Origin: Sphingobium faniae
GTDB taxonomy: Bacteria; Pseudomonadota; Alphaproteobacteria; Sphingomonadales; Sphingomonadaceae
NCBI GenBank assembly: GCA_900100475.1
Contig: FMTU01000001.1
Coordinates: forward strand, 186,001 to 250,000
DNA: 64,000 nucleotides
Direction: 5' to 3'
Positions 26,757-36,114 of the stretch are shown in pieces. Under the pieces are notes generated by a model. The model was not told the origin of the DNA. It ran no database searches and saw only the letters and a list, made by a program, of their open reading frames with translations. Position 1 is the stretch's first letter, and each line of letters begins with the position of its first letter. A program made the position numbers and the translations under genes.

Positions 26757-28457
26757 TCAGGCGGGGCTTCCAGCCTTGAGCGCGTCAGCCTTCGCCTTTT
26801 CCTCGGCCACCAGTTCCTTGCGGGAAAGCTTGCCGACCAGCGTCTTGGGCAGGCTGTCGCGCACTTCCACCGCGCAGACCCGCTCATGCTTGCCCAGTTG
26901 CGGATTGAGCCATTCCTTCAGCCCCTCCCCGCTGACCGTGGCACCTTCCTGCAAGGATACGAAGGCCTTGGGGCATTCGCCGCGATAGGCGTCGGGAATG
27001 CCGATCACCAGGGCTTCCTTGACCGAGGGATGATGATACAGCACCGCTTCGACCTGACTTGGAAAGACCTTGAAACCTCCGACGGCGATCATGTCCTTCA
27101 GCCGGTCGACGATCTTCACATAGCCATCCTCGTCGATGAAGCCGACATCGCCCGTCCGCAGCCATTCGCCGATAAACACATCCTTGTCGGCATCGGGACG
27201 CCGCCAATAGCCCTTCATGATCTGCGGCCCGGCAAAGGTCAGTTCGCCCGGCACGCCCGGAGCGGCTTCCTTGGTGGGATCTTCGCGGTCCACGACACGC
27301 ACGCGCGTACCGGGAACGGGCTGTCCCACCGTGCCGCTCTTGTTGAGACCTTCATAGGGATTGACGCACACGACCGGACTGCTTTCGGTAAGGCCGTAGC
27401 CCTCCACGACGTTGGAGCCGGTCATCGCCTCGAACCGTTCCTTGATCTCCAGCGGCAGTGGCGCGCCACCGGAAATGCAAAGCCGCAGCGACGAGAAATC
27501 AATATTCGGCGTCGCCGGATTGTCCAGCAGCGCCTGATACATGGTCGGCACGCCGGGCAGCGCCGTGGCCTTGGTCCGCTGGATCGCGGCCAGAACCTGC
27601 GTCGCATCGAACCGCGGCAGCATCACGATCTCGCCGCCGTTCAGCACCGTGCGATTGAGCGCGCAGGTATTGGCAAAGACATGGAAGAAGGGAAGCACCC
27701 CGATGATCCGGTCCACCGATCCCGGCAGGGGATCTATCATCTGCACCTGCCGCGCATTGGCGGTCAGATTCTGGTGCGTCAGCATCGCGCCTTTGGGCTG
27801 GCCCGTCGTGCCGCCGGTATATTGCAGCAGGGCGATGTCCTGTTCCGCATTGATCGCCGGGATGGGACAATTCCCGTCATTATCGATCAGGCTGGAAAAA
27901 GTCGTGACGCGCGGATCACTGGGCCGGGCTGTCGTCTCGCTCCGCTTGAAAAGACGGAATAGCAGGGACTTCACCGGCGGAAGCGCGCCCGCCACCGATC
28001 CCACGACCAATCGTTCAAGGCTGCTGTTGTCGAGCACTTCCAGAGCCGTGGGCAGAAGGGCGCTGGCGGATAAGGTGAAAAGGATGGTGGTGCCGCTGTC
28101 CTCGACCTGATGCTCCAGTTCGGCGGCGGTATAGAGTGGTGAATAATTCACCACGGTCGCGCCCGCCATCATGATCCCATAATAAGCGGCGACATAATGC
28201 GGGACATTAGGCAGATAGAGACCGACCCGATCTCCCTTTTCAACGCCCATCCGCATCAGGCCGCAGGCGACCCGCCTGGCTCCCTCGCGCACCTCGGCAT
28301 AGGAATAGATGCGGCCGTAAAAGTCGATCAGCGGCGCCTGGGGATGGGCCTGCGCGCTTTGCTCGAACATCTCGACCATCGACATGGGCGCGAATTGCTG
28401 ATCCCATGGAGTCGGATGGTTGTAACGCTCTCTCCAGATGATTTCGTTCTTGTCCAT
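26757..28457 (-). CDS. Long-chain fatty acid-CoA ligase (FadD-like AMP-forming ligase)
   Basis: Activates fatty acids to acyl-CoA via an acyl-AMP. The AMP-binding motif [20 protein letters not shown] (211-230) is followed by [44 protein letters not shown] and the C-terminal domain [20 protein letters not shown] with a late catalytic Lys ([16 protein letters not shown]). Length 566 residues. The start ATG 28457 (MDKNEIIW) matches FadD-type N-termini. The substrate chain length cannot be read. Confidence 0.9.
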   Translation of the reverse strand: MDKNEIIWRERYNHPTPWDQQFAPMSMVEMFEQSAQAHPQAPLIDFYGRIYSYAEVREGARRVACGLMRMGVEKGDRVGLYLPNVPHYVAAYYGIMMAGATVVNYSPLYTAAELEHQVEDSGTTILFTLSASALLPTALEVLDNSSLERLVVGSVAGALPPVKSLLFRLFKRSETTARPSDPRVTTFSSLIDNDGNCPIPAINAEQDIALLQYTGGTTGQPKGAMLTHQNLTANARQVQMIDPLPGSVDRIIGVLPFFHVFANTCALNRTVLNGGEIVMLPRFDATQVLAAIQRTKATALPGVPTMYQALLDNPATPNIDFSSLRLCISGGAPLPLEIKERFEAMTGSNVVEGYGLTESSPVVCVNPYEGLNKSGTVGQPVPGTRVRVVDREDPTKEAAPGVPGELTFAGPQIMKGYWRRPDADKDVFIGEWLRTGDVGFIDEDGYVKIVDRLKDMIAVGGFKVFPSQVEAVLYHHPSVKEALVIGIPDAYRGECPKAFVSLQEGATVSGEGLKEWLNPQLGKHERVCAVEVRDSLPKTLVGKLSRKELVAEEKAKADALKAGSPA

Positions 28458-28596
28458 AGACAGGAATGTATGGGCCGCATTTGCTTTACGCAAGCGTAAA
28501 GCAACGGCAAAGGGCCACGCCACCATTGCGGCGCGGCCCTTGCTTTCAAGCCTTTGCGCGGGTCATTTCTCCACGGGAAGAAATGACCCTGCGGCA

Positions 28597-29295
28597 TCAG
28601 ACATGGCCCTTATTGTCGCTGAAGGGATCGAGTATCTTCGCCACGTCGGAAATCAGTTCCGCCTGGCTGTTCAAAGCCTCTTCGGCGCGGCGCGCGGCGT
28701 CATCGCGTTCGCGGCGCAGTTCTTCGATCAGAGCCGCGCGGTCGCCATCCAGACGCGAATCGGCAGGCGCCTCGATTCCCGCTTTTTTCGCGGCTTTCGC
28801 GACCAGCGCGTCCAGTTCGCGCTGCGAGCACAGACCCAGCGTCACCGGGTCCTTGGGCACGATGTTCGAGATGTTCCAGTGCGTCCGGTCGCGGATCGCG
28901 GCGATGGTGGTGCGCGTGGTGCCGATCAGCTTGCCGATCGCGCCATCGGAAATTTCGGGGTGATTGCGCAGTATCCATGCGATGCCGTCGGGCTTGTCCT
29001 GCCGCTTGGAAACCGGCGTGTAGCGCGGCCCCTTGGTCCGGCGCACAGGCTCCGGGCCTTTCAGCATCTTCAGGCGGTAATCCGGGTTCGCTTCGCCCTT
29101 GTGGATTTCCTCCATCGTGATTTCATGGGCGCGGACGGGGTCGCGGCCGGTATATTTGGTGCCGGCGGTATCGTCGGCGATCGCCTGCACTTCCAATATA
29201 TGAAGCCCGCAGAATTCCGCGATCTGATCGAAGCTCAGCGCCGTATTGTCTACAAGCCAGCTAGCGGTCGCGTGGGGCATGAGGGGCTGGGACAC
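28597..29295 (-). CDS. trcR: Cell-cycle transcriptional regulator TrcR (DUF1013)
   Basis: A DUF1013 protein, 232 residues. DUF1013 proteins are conserved in Alphaproteobacteria and linked in Caulobacter to cell-cycle transcription. Recognisable segments are MPHATASWLVDNTALSFDQI, FCGLHILEVQAIADD, DPVRAHEITMEEI and an HTH-like DGAIGKLIGTTRTTIAAIRD region, followed by a charged coiled-coil tail. The GTG at 29295 (VSQPLMPHA) is chosen because GGAGAAT lies 8 nt upstream; the frame is open to 29334 without family-like sequence. Confidence 0.9.
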   Translation of the reverse strand: MSQPLMPHATASWLVDNTALSFDQIAEFCGLHILEVQAIADDTAGTKYTGRDPVRAHEITMEEIHKGEANPDYRLKMLKGPEPVRRTKGPRYTPVSKRQDKPDGIAWILRNHPEISDGAIGKLIGTTRTTIAAIRDRTHWNISNIVPKDPVTLGLCSQRELDALVAKAAKKAGIEAPADSRLDGDRAALIEELRRERDDAARRAEEALNSQAELISDVAKILDPFSDNKGHV

Positions 29296-29394
29296 GGGAA
29301 TATTCTCCACGTAAAAACAATAAGGGCCGCCCAAGCAGGGCGGCCATGACAGCTTGGAGATAATGCATCACGCCCTTGTGAGCAAGAAAAAGCG

Positions 29395-30423
29395 TCAGGC
29401 GACGCCGTCAAGCCTTGCGCGGCCGATCGGATGCAATCCCGACAGGAAATCTTCCGCGCTGTTTTCCCAGGTGAATGTCCGGCCATGGGCTGCGCACTGC
29501 CCCCTGTCGCACTGCAAGGCGGCGGCGATGGCTTCGTCAAGATTCTCCGCCAGCGCCCCGGTCGTCGAGGTGACGATGTCGACCGGCCCCGAAACCGGAT
29601 AGGCCGCGACCGGCGTCCCGCAAGCCAGCGCCTCGATCATGACGAGGCCGAATGTATCGGTCCGGCTGGGAAAGACGAAAACATCCGCGCCCGCATAAGC
29701 GCTCGCCAACGCCTCACCAAACATCGCGCCCGGAAAATGCGCCTGCGGATAAGCGCGTTCCAGTGTCGGCCGCGCCGGTCCATCCCCGATAACGACCTTG
29801 CTCCCCGGATGACTGCTGGCGAGGAAGGCCTCCAGATTCTTCTCCACCGCGACGCGGCCCACATAAAGCTGGATCGGCCGGGGCAGTTGCGCGAACAGCG
29901 CGAGCGGCTCCGCTTGCGGCGTGAAGGCGGCAAGGTCCACGCCCCTGCCCCATGGCCGCACCTGCGCGACGCCATGCGCGCGAAGTTGCCGCCGCACGGA
30001 TCTCGTGGACACCAACACCGCCTGCGCCGGTCCGTGGAACCAGCGGATATAGCGCCAGAACCATCCCGCGGGCAGGCCCGTGCGCCGCGCCACATATTCC
30101 GGGAAATGGGTGTGATAGGCAGTCGTGAACGGCACCCCGCTCCGCAGACACCAGCGCCGCGCGGCAAGGCATAGCGGCCCTTCGGTCGCCAGATGCACCG
30201 CGTCGGGCCGGAATGCCGCAATAGCCTGTCCGATCACGGTGGAGCGCACCAGCGCCAGACGGATTTCGGGATAGGTGGGGCACGGAATGGACCCATAAAG
30301 ATCGGGCGAGATGATCTTGACGACATGCCCCTTTTTCAGAAGTTGCGACTGCATCATCTGAAGCGTGCGGACCACGCCATTCACCTGCGGCAACCAGGCG
30401 TCGGTGATGATAGCGATGCGCAT
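29395..30423 (-). CDS. Glycosyltransferase family 4 (mannosyl/glucosyl lipid transferase type)
   Basis: A 342-residue GT-B enzyme. It begins MRIAIITDAWLPQVNGVVRT and contains FPEYVARRTGLP, a VGRVAVEKNLEAFL segment (donor domain), VIGDGPARPTLE, and the GT4 signature FPSRTDTFGLVMIEALACGTP (slightly broken here as DVFVFPSRTDTFGLVM). This resembles MgtA/PimB-like enzymes that add hexoses to lipids. It follows an LpxH-like phosphoesterase by 11 nt in one operon, which supports a role in envelope glycolipid synthesis. Donor and acceptor are unknown. Confidence 0.85.
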   Translation of the reverse strand: MRIAIITDAWLPQVNGVVRTLQMMQSQLLKKGHVVKIISPDLYGSIPCPTYPEIRLALVRSTVIGQAIAAFRPDAVHLATEGPLCLAARRWCLRSGVPFTTAYHTHFPEYVARRTGLPAGWFWRYIRWFHGPAQAVLVSTRSVRRQLRAHGVAQVRPWGRGVDLAAFTPQAEPLALFAQLPRPIQLYVGRVAVEKNLEAFLASSHPGSKVVIGDGPARPTLERAYPQAHFPGAMFGEALASAYAGADVFVFPSRTDTFGLVMIEALACGTPVAAYPVSGPVDIVTSTTGALAENLDEAIAAALQCDRGQCAAHGRTFTWENSAEDFLSGLHPIGRARLDGVA

Positions 30424-30434
30424 GGCCCGATCCG

Positions 30435-31301
30435 TCACGCCGCGATGCGCGTCTGTTCGCGCATATTGCGCGCCGCGATCTCATCGGCCCAATGAAGTAT
30501 CTCCATCCGCCCGTCGAAATGCTCGACCAACGCCGTGCAGCCCTCCACCCAGTCGCCGTCATTATAATATTGGATGCCGCCGATCTCGCGTATCTCGGCA
30601 TTGTGGATATGGCCGCAGACGACGCCATCCACGCCGCGCGCGCCTGCTTGATGCGCCACCACCTCCTCGAAGCGGGAGATGAAGGACACAGCGTTCTTGA
30701 CCTTGTGCTTCGCCATTTTCGACAGCGACCAATAGGGCAGGTCCATGCGCTGACGCACCGCGTTGACGATGACGTTGAGCCGCATGAGCAGGGTGTGGGC
30801 GGCATCCCCCACAAAGGCGAGCCAGCGATGGGCCAGCATGATCGTGTCGAACTCGTCGCCGTGCAGGACCAGCAGCTTGCGCCCGTCGGCCGTATCATGG
30901 ATAGCCTTGCGCCTGATCTCCACGCCGCCGAAGTTGAGGCCGGTGAACTGTCGGAACATCTCGTCATGATTGCCGGGGATATAGACGACGCGGGTGCCGC
31001 GCTTGGCCCGTTTCATCAGGCGCCAGACCACGTCATTATGACTGGCGGGCCAGTAGAAGCGCTTTTTGAGGCGCCAGCCGTCGATGATGTCGCCCACCAG
31101 ATAGATGGTGTCGCTATCGACGCTGTCGAGGAAATCGATCAGCATCCTGGCATTGCAGCCGCGCGTGCCCAGATGAATATCCGAAATCCAGATGGTGCGG
31201 TAACGACGGCGTCCATGGCCAGGCCGTTCGGGAAAATGCGGTTCCTGCGTCAGACCTTCTTCAAGGTCGGAAAGGAAAGGCAGGCGCGTCACGGCGTCCA
31301 T
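30435..31301 (-). CDS. LpxH-like UDP-2,3-diacylglucosamine diphosphatase family metallophosphoesterase
   Basis: A calcineurin-like phosphoesterase of 288 residues with all metal motifs: SDIHLGTRGC, GDIIDGWRL, PGNHDEMFR, LHGDEFD and GHIHNAEI. The long N-terminal leader and the WRLKKRFYWPASHNDVVW stretch match the group annotated as UDP-2,3-diacylglucosamine diphosphatase, but true LpxH in lipid A synthesis is not proven. The partner glycosyltransferase lies 11 nt downstream. The ATG 31301 is preferred to the GTG one codon earlier. Confidence 0.85.
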   Translation of the reverse strand: MDAVTRLPFLSDLEEGLTQEPHFPERPGHGRRRYRTIWISDIHLGTRGCNARMLIDFLDSVDSDTIYLVGDIIDGWRLKKRFYWPASHNDVVWRLMKRAKRGTRVVYIPGNHDEMFRQFTGLNFGGVEIRRKAIHDTADGRKLLVLHGDEFDTIMLAHRWLAFVGDAAHTLLMRLNVIVNAVRQRMDLPYWSLSKMAKHKVKNAVSFISRFEEVVAHQAGARGVDGVVCGHIHNAEIREIGGIQYYNDGDWVEGCTALVEHFDGRMEILHWADEIAARNMREQTRIAA

Positions 31302-31399
31302 CACAGTCTGTCCCCAAGGCTGTTGTCCTCGGAACAGGGCCTTAACGTCCCAATGTTACAAATCCGCGCCGAATGTTACGGAAATACGACCTTTCGGGA

Positions 31400-32404
31400 T
31401 CAAATGGTGAGAACGATCTTTCCGAAATGCTCGCCCGCATCCATGCGCGCGTGGGCCTTTCCGGCTTCGGCCAGAGGAAAGCGTCGGTCCATGGCGGGCC
31501 GCAGCCTGCCCTCCTCGACCAGAGGCCAGACGACCCGCATCAATTCTTCCGCCACCAAAGTCTTGAACGAAACCGGACGGCCGCGAAGCGTCGATCCGGT
31601 CAGCGTCAGCCGCCTGGCCATTATGGTGGGAAAGAACAGGGTGCTTTTAGGACCGCCCAGCACGGCGATCGACACATGCCGTCCGTCCTCCGCCATGCAC
31701 TCGATATTGCGCGGCACATAGTCGCCGCCCACCATGTCCAGCACCGCCTGGCATCCCTGCCCGCCGGTGATGCGCTTCACCTCCGCCACGAAATCCTGCG
31801 TGCGATAGTTGATCGCATGATGCGCGCCCCATTGCCGCGCCTGCTCGCATTTCCCGTCGCTGCCGCAGGTCACGATGACGGTGATGTCGAACAGGCGGCA
31901 GAGCGTGATCGCCATGGTGCCGATACCGCTCGTCCCGCCATGAACCAGCACGGTATCGCCCTCGACGACATAGGCGCGCTCGAAAAGATTGGTCCACACC
32001 GTGAACAGCGTTTCCGGCAAGGCCGCCGCCTCGACGATGTCATAACTGTCCGGCACCGCCAGGCATTGGCCAGCAGGCGCGATCGCATATTCGGCATAGC
32101 CTCCGCCGGGCAGCAGCGCGCAGACCCGCTGCCCCACCAGATCCTGCGCCTCCGATCCTGCCGCCACGATGGTGCCTGACACCTCCAGCCCCGGAATGTC
32201 GGACGCTCCGGGGGGTGGCGGATATTTGCCCATGCGTTGCAGCACGTCCGGGCGATTGACGCCAGCAGCCGCCACGCGGATCAGGACTTCGCCTTCTGTC
32301 GGGACCGGCACGGGGCGGCGTTCGGGAACCAGCGCCTCCGGCCCGCCTGGCGCCGGAATGGCGATAGCCGTCATTTCCGTCGGCACTACGCTATCGAAGT
32401 TCAT
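31400..32404 (-). CDS. NAD(P)H-quinone oxidoreductase, zinc-free MDR family
   Basis: A 334-residue medium-chain reductase that transfers electrons from NADPH to quinones or enones. The N-terminal GroES-like part has GVNRPDVLQRMGKYPPPPG and GLEVSGTIVAAG; zinc-ligand Cys residues are lacking. The Rossmann motif is VLVHGGTSGIGTMAI (153-167). The PIG3-like wording PPPPGASDIPGLEVSG supports a QOR/PIG3 assignment. The ATG 32404 is used because GGGGGCAG lies just before it; an in-frame ATG ten codons later lacks a ribosome site. Confidence 0.9.
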   Translation of the reverse strand: MNFDSVVPTEMTAIAIPAPGGPEALVPERRPVPVPTEGEVLIRVAAAGVNRPDVLQRMGKYPPPPGASDIPGLEVSGTIVAAGSEAQDLVGQRVCALLPGGGYAEYAIAPAGQCLAVPDSYDIVEAAALPETLFTVWTNLFERAYVVEGDTVLVHGGTSGIGTMAITLCRLFDITVIVTCGSDGKCEQARQWGAHHAINYRTQDFVAEVKRITGGQGCQAVLDMVGGDYVPRNIECMAEDGRHVSIAVLGGPKSTLFFPTIMARRLTLTGSTLRGRPVSFKTLVAEELMRVVWPLVEEGRLRPAMDRRFPLAEAGKAHARMDAGEHFGKIVLTI

Positions 32405-32489
32405 ACTCTGCCCCCGGCCATCATTGAAATAGCGTCTGAAGTTTGCGCCCTTATTGACAGACTGCCCAACAGGGTCAACATTGGCTTTC

Positions 32490-32687
32490 ATGGACTTGGA
32501 CGACGATCTGCCACGCAGGGCCGATGATCCGCTGAACCGGCTCATCCAACAGGATCTGGAGCCGCTGTCCCTTGTCGAACTGGAAGCGCGCGTCGCTACG
32601 CTGGAGGGCGAAATCACCCGCACTCGATCAAAAATTGAAAGCGCCGTTAACCATAGATCAACCGCCGAGGCGTTATTCAAGCGATGA
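32490..32687 (+). CDS. DUF1192 family small protein
   Basis: A 65-residue protein with an acidic start (MDLDDDLPRRADDPL) and a coiled-coil (LSLVELEARVATLEGEITRTRSKIESA), the DUF1192 pattern found across Alphaproteobacteria. The start ATG 32490 begins the family-like sequence. The stop overlaps the ATG of a possible 50-residue reading frame (ATGA) that runs to just before clpA. Function unknown. Confidence 0.85.
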   Translation: MDLDDDLPRRADDPLNRLIQQDLEPLSLVELEARVATLEGEITRTRSKIESAVNHRSTAEALFKR

Positions 32688-32836
32688 ACCCGCGCCCCAT
32701 CCTCTGCGGCTACACGAAGGGCTTCATCGGACACGGGCAGCCTGGCAATTCCGGTGATCCAGGCAGACGCCTTGATCCGCCGTCGAGCAATGCCGACATA
32801 GGGTTCAAGACCGCCCCTCTTCGGGGCCAGGAGTAG
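32684..32836 (+). CDS. Possible 50-aa leader reading frame between DUF1192 and clpA
   Basis: The frame starts with an ATGA overlap on the DUF1192 stop and encodes MNPRPILCGYTKGFIGHGQP and so on, ending GQE at 32836, 7 nt before the clpA ATG. The clpA ribosome site (GGAG) lies inside its last codons, and a GCCCC-TCTTC-GGGGC hairpin (32813-32827) sits just before that. Composition (Gly/Pro-rich, no clear helix) gives no family. It may be a coupling or leader peptide, or only an accidental frame. Confidence 0.3.
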   Translation: MNPRPILCGYTKGFIGHGQPGNSGDPGRRLDPPSSNADIGFKTAPLRGQE

Positions 32837-32843
32837 AACAGAC

Positions 32844-35162
32844 ATGCCTTCTTTCGCCCCCGCTCTTGAGACCACGCTGCACAATGCGCTGACTCATGCC
32901 TCCGAGCGTCATCATGAATATGCGACGCTGGAACATCTCCTGCTCGCCCTGATCGACGACGAGCATGCGTCGAAGGTGATGCAGGCCTGCGGCGTGGAGC
33001 TGGGCGAACTGGGCGACGCCGTCACCCAATATCTCGACCATGAACTCGACAGCCTGAAGGTGGAAGGGCAATCCGACCCCTCCCCCACCAGCGGCTTCCA
33101 GCGGGTCGTCCAGCGCGCGATCCTGCACGTCCAGTCGTCGGGCAAGGATGAGGTGACGGGCGCCAACGTCCTCGTCGCGCTCTTTTCCGAACGGGAAAGC
33201 TATGCCGTCTATTTCCTCCAGCAGCAGGATATGAGCCGCCTCGACGCAGTGAGCTATATCAGCCACGGCGTCGGCAAGGGCACATCCGCGCCCGAACCGC
33301 GCGAGGCCAAGGGCCCGCAGGAAGAGGAAAAGAAGACGCAGGACAGCAAGGGCAAGAAGGACAGCGCCCTGGACCAGTTCACCGTCAACCTCAACGAGAA
33401 GGCCGAACGGGGCAAGGTTGACCCGCTGATCGGCCGCGCGGCCGAAGTCGACCGGACGATCCAGATCCTGTGCCGCCGGTCGAAGAACAACCCACTCTAT
33501 GTGGGCGATCCGGGCGTGGGCAAAACCGCCATCGCGGAGGGCCTGGCGCGCAAGATCGTCGAGGGTGACGTGCCCGACGTGCTCAAGGAAGCGGTGATCT
33601 ACTCGCTCGACATGGGCGCGCTGCTCGCCGGCACCCGCTATCGCGGCGATTTCGAGGAGCGCTTGAAGGCTGTCGTCACCGAGCTGGAAAAGATGCCCCA
33701 CGCGGTCCTCTTCATTGACGAAATCCACACGGTGATCGGCGCTGGCGCGACCAGCGGCGGGGCGATGGATGCCTCCAACCTGCTCAAGCCCGCTCTCTCG
33801 GGCGGCACGATCCGCTGCATCGGCTCGACCACCTACAAGGAATTCCGCAATCATTTCGAAAAGGACCGCGCCCTGCTGCGCCGGTTCCAGAAGATCGACG
33901 TCAACGAGCCCACGGTCGAGGACACGATCAAGATTCTCGCCGGCCTGCGGAGCGCATTCGAGGAGCATCACAACGTCAAATATACTGCCGACGCGATCAA
34001 GTCGGCGGTTGAGCTTTCGGCGCGCTACATCAACGACCGCAAGCTGCCGGACAAGGCGATCGACGTGATCGACGAAGTGGGCGCGATGCAGATGCTCGTC
34101 GTCCCGTCCAAGCGCAAGAAGACGATCACCCCCAAGGAGATCGAGGCGGTCATCGCCACCATGGCGCGCATCCCGCCCAAAACGGTGTCGAGCGACGACA
34201 AGACCGTGCTCGGCTCGCTGGAAACCGATCTCAAGCGCGTGGTTTTCGGTCAGGACAAGGCGATCGAGGTGCTGTCCTCCGCGATCAAACTGTCCCGCGC
34301 GGGCCTGCGCGATCCCGACAAGCCGATCGGCAACTATCTTTTCTCCGGCCCCACCGGCGTCGGAAAAACGGAGGTCGCGCGCCAGCTTGCTCATCTGCTC
34401 GGCATCCCGCTCCAGCGTTTCGACATGTCGGAATATATGGAACGGCATTCGGTCAGCCGCCTGATCGGCGCGCCTCCAGGCTATGTCGGCTATGATCAGG
34501 GCGGCCTGCTGACCGACGCGGTCGACCAGAATCCGCACAGTGTCCTGTTGCTGGACGAGGTCGAAAAAGCGCATCCCGACCTGTTCAACATCCTGTTGCA
34601 GGTGATGGACAATGGCCGCCTGACCGATCACCACGGCAAGACCGTCGATTTCCGCAACACCATCCTCATCATGACCACCAATGCCGGTGCGTCGGACATG
34701 GAGAAGGAAAGCATCGGCTTCGGGTCGATCACCCGCGACGATGTGCAGGAAGATGCGGTGAAGAAGCTCTTCACCCCGGAATTCCGCAACCGTCTCGATG
34801 CGGTGGTGCCCTTCAGCTATCTGCCGCCGGAAATCGTCGCCCGCGTCGTCGACAAGTTCGTGCTCCAGCTCGAACTCCAGCTTGCCGATCGCGACGTCCA
34901 CATTACGCTGGACGACGACGCAAAGGCATGGCTGACGCAGCGCGGCTATGACAAGCTCTATGGCGCTCGCCCGATGGGCCGCCTGATGCAGGAGAAGATC
35001 AAGCAGCCGCTGGCCGAGGAACTGTTGTTCGGCAAGCTTGTCCATGGCGGCGAAGTCCATGTCCGGCTGAAGGATGATGCCCTGGCCTTCGAAATCACGC
35101 CCGCCGCGCCCAAAAAAGGCAGGAAGGGCGGAAAATCGAAGGCAACCGAACCGGCAAAATAA
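32844..35162 (+). CDS. clpA: ATP-dependent Clp protease ATP-binding subunit ClpA
   Basis: An AAA+ unfoldase that feeds proteins to ClpP. A 772-residue protein with an N-terminal double repeat (1-140), a charged linker (150-180), D1 Walker A GDPGVGKT (221-228) with an AGTRYRGDFEERLK segment, and D2 Walker A FSGPTGVGKTEVARQL with FLNILL-type Walker B context (DEVEKAHPDLFNILLQ). The ClpP-docking loop is IGF (ESIGFGSI) rather than IGL. No ClpB-type middle domain is present, so ClpA is firm. No clpS is seen upstream; a DUF1192 gene takes that place. A strong terminator follows. Confidence 0.97.
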   Translation: MPSFAPALETTLHNALTHASERHHEYATLEHLLLALIDDEHASKVMQACGVELGELGDAVTQYLDHELDSLKVEGQSDPSPTSGFQRVVQRAILHVQSSGKDEVTGANVLVALFSERESYAVYFLQQQDMSRLDAVSYISHGVGKGTSAPEPREAKGPQEEEKKTQDSKGKKDSALDQFTVNLNEKAERGKVDPLIGRAAEVDRTIQILCRRSKNNPLYVGDPGVGKTAIAEGLARKIVEGDVPDVLKEAVIYSLDMGALLAGTRYRGDFEERLKAVVTELEKMPHAVLFIDEIHTVIGAGATSGGAMDASNLLKPALSGGTIRCIGSTTYKEFRNHFEKDRALLRRFQKIDVNEPTVEDTIKILAGLRSAFEEHHNVKYTADAIKSAVELSARYINDRKLPDKAIDVIDEVGAMQMLVVPSKRKKTITPKEIEAVIATMARIPPKTVSSDDKTVLGSLETDLKRVVFGQDKAIEVLSSAIKLSRAGLRDPDKPIGNYLFSGPTGVGKTEVARQLAHLLGIPLQRFDMSEYMERHSVSRLIGAPPGYVGYDQGGLLTDAVDQNPHSVLLLDEVEKAHPDLFNILLQVMDNGRLTDHHGKTVDFRNTILIMTTNAGASDMEKESIGFGSITRDDVQEDAVKKLFTPEFRNRLDAVVPFSYLPPEIVARVVDKFVLQLELQLADRDVHITLDDDAKAWLTQRGYDKLYGARPMGRLMQEKIKQPLAEELLFGKLVHGGEVHVRLKDDALAFEITPAAPKKGRKGGKSKATEPAK

Positions 35163-35187
35163 ACGCCTTTGTCAAAGGTGAAAGAAT

Positions 35188-35217
35188 GGGCGGTCTATCG
35201 GACCGCCCCTTTTTTTT
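35188..35217 (+). terminator. Intrinsic terminator after clpA
   Basis: A perfect 8-bp stem GGGCGGTC (35188-35195) / GACCGCCC (35201-35208) with a 5-nt loop is followed by a run of eight T (35210-35217). Confidence 0.95.
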
Positions 35218-35343
35218 GAGAAATGAAATCAAATTTTTGCGCCGACTGGGTTCGACAAGAGAAACTTTTCCCTGCTCCCTTGGGAGAAGAGTACGGAGCC
35301 TCACCTCATCCACAGCCGTCACTCCGGCGTCTCTCTTCTTTTT

Positions 35344-35369
35344 CGCCGAACATCACGGCATGTTCGGCG
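35344..35369. promoter_or_regulatory. 10-bp inverted repeat upstream of the GST gene
   Basis: CGCCGAACAT (35344-35353) and ATGTTCGGCG (35360-35369) form a perfect dyad with a 6-nt centre, 65 bp before the glutathione S-transferase start. No T run follows, so an operator for a dimeric regulator is as likely as a terminator. The rest of the 270-bp gap shows only the clpA terminator. Confidence 0.45.
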
Positions 35370-35433
35370 GCCGGAAGTAGCATCCCCCCCTCCAGACCTG
35401 CTACATAGGCGGCCATGGCAAGGGAGAGTTCCG

Positions 35434-36063
35434 ATGGCAGACATCACCTTCTACACAAATCCCATGTTGCGCGCGCAGATCGTGCGATGGATGCTGGAAG
35501 AGGTCGGCGAACCCTATGACATGGTCCAACTCGACTATGGCGCCAGCATGAAGGCGCCGGACTATCTCGCTATCAATCCCATGGGCAAGGTTCCCGCCAT
35601 CGTCCATGCGGGCAAGACGGTCACCGAAGCCGCCGCGATCTGCGCCTATCTCGCCGATGCTTTTCCCACCGCCAATCTTGCTCCGCCTCCGGATCGCCGC
35701 GCCGACTATTATCGCTGGCTCTTCTTCGCCGCCGGTCCTGTGGAAGCGGCGGTCACGAACAAAGCCTTGGGCTTCGTCATGCCGGAGGGACGGGAGCGGA
35801 TGGCGGGTTATGGCACATTCGACCAGACCATGGACGCACTGGAAAGCGCCATCTCAGGCCCCGCATGGATTTGCGGCGATCAATTCACCGCCGTCGATGT
35901 TTATGCCGGCGCGCAGGTGGATTGGGGTTTGGCCTTCGGCACCATGCCCAGCCGTCCGGCCTTCGAAGCCTATGCCGCCCGCCTTCGCGGCCGCCCTGCC
36001 TATCAACGGCAAAAGGAACTGGATAACGCCCTGATCGCGAAAATGCAGGAAGGCAGCCAATAA
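35434..36063 (+). CDS. Glutathione S-transferase family protein
   Basis: A 209-residue cytosolic GST. The thioredoxin-like N-terminal domain reads ITFYTNPMLRAQIVRWMLEEVG, with a cis-Pro-type turn in INPMGKVPAIV and ETAAIC-like VTEAAAICAYLADAFP. The helical C-terminal domain has CGDQFTAVDVYAGAQVDWGL, the N-capping box region. The start ATG 35434 has AAGGGAG before it. A Cys/Ser at the usual catalytic place is not clear (N11-P-M), so the class is uncertain. Confidence 0.88.
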   Translation: MADITFYTNPMLRAQIVRWMLEEVGEPYDMVQLDYGASMKAPDYLAINPMGKVPAIVHAGKTVTEAAAICAYLADAFPTANLAPPPDRRADYYRWLFFAAGPVEAAVTNKALGFVMPEGRERMAGYGTFDQTMDALESAISGPAWICGDQFTAVDVYAGAQVDWGLAFGTMPSRPAFEAYAARLRGRPAYQRQKELDNALIAKMQEGSQ

Positions 36064-36092
36064 AAAGGCCCGGCGGAATGAACCGCCGGACC
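36062..36092 (-). terminator. Terminator between GST and Bax inhibitor genes
   Basis: The stem CCGGCGG (36070-36076) / CCGCCGG (36083-36089) has a 6-nt loop, with five A on the left giving a T tract for leftward transcription. It ends the Bax-inhibitor transcript and can also serve GST. Confidence 0.75.
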
Positions 36093-36114
36093 TCTCGATA
36101 AAGCCAGGGAATGT

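Noticed and set aside
32805-35060. A 751-codon minus-strand frame opposite clpA
   Set aside because: Antisense shadow of an unmistakable ClpA.
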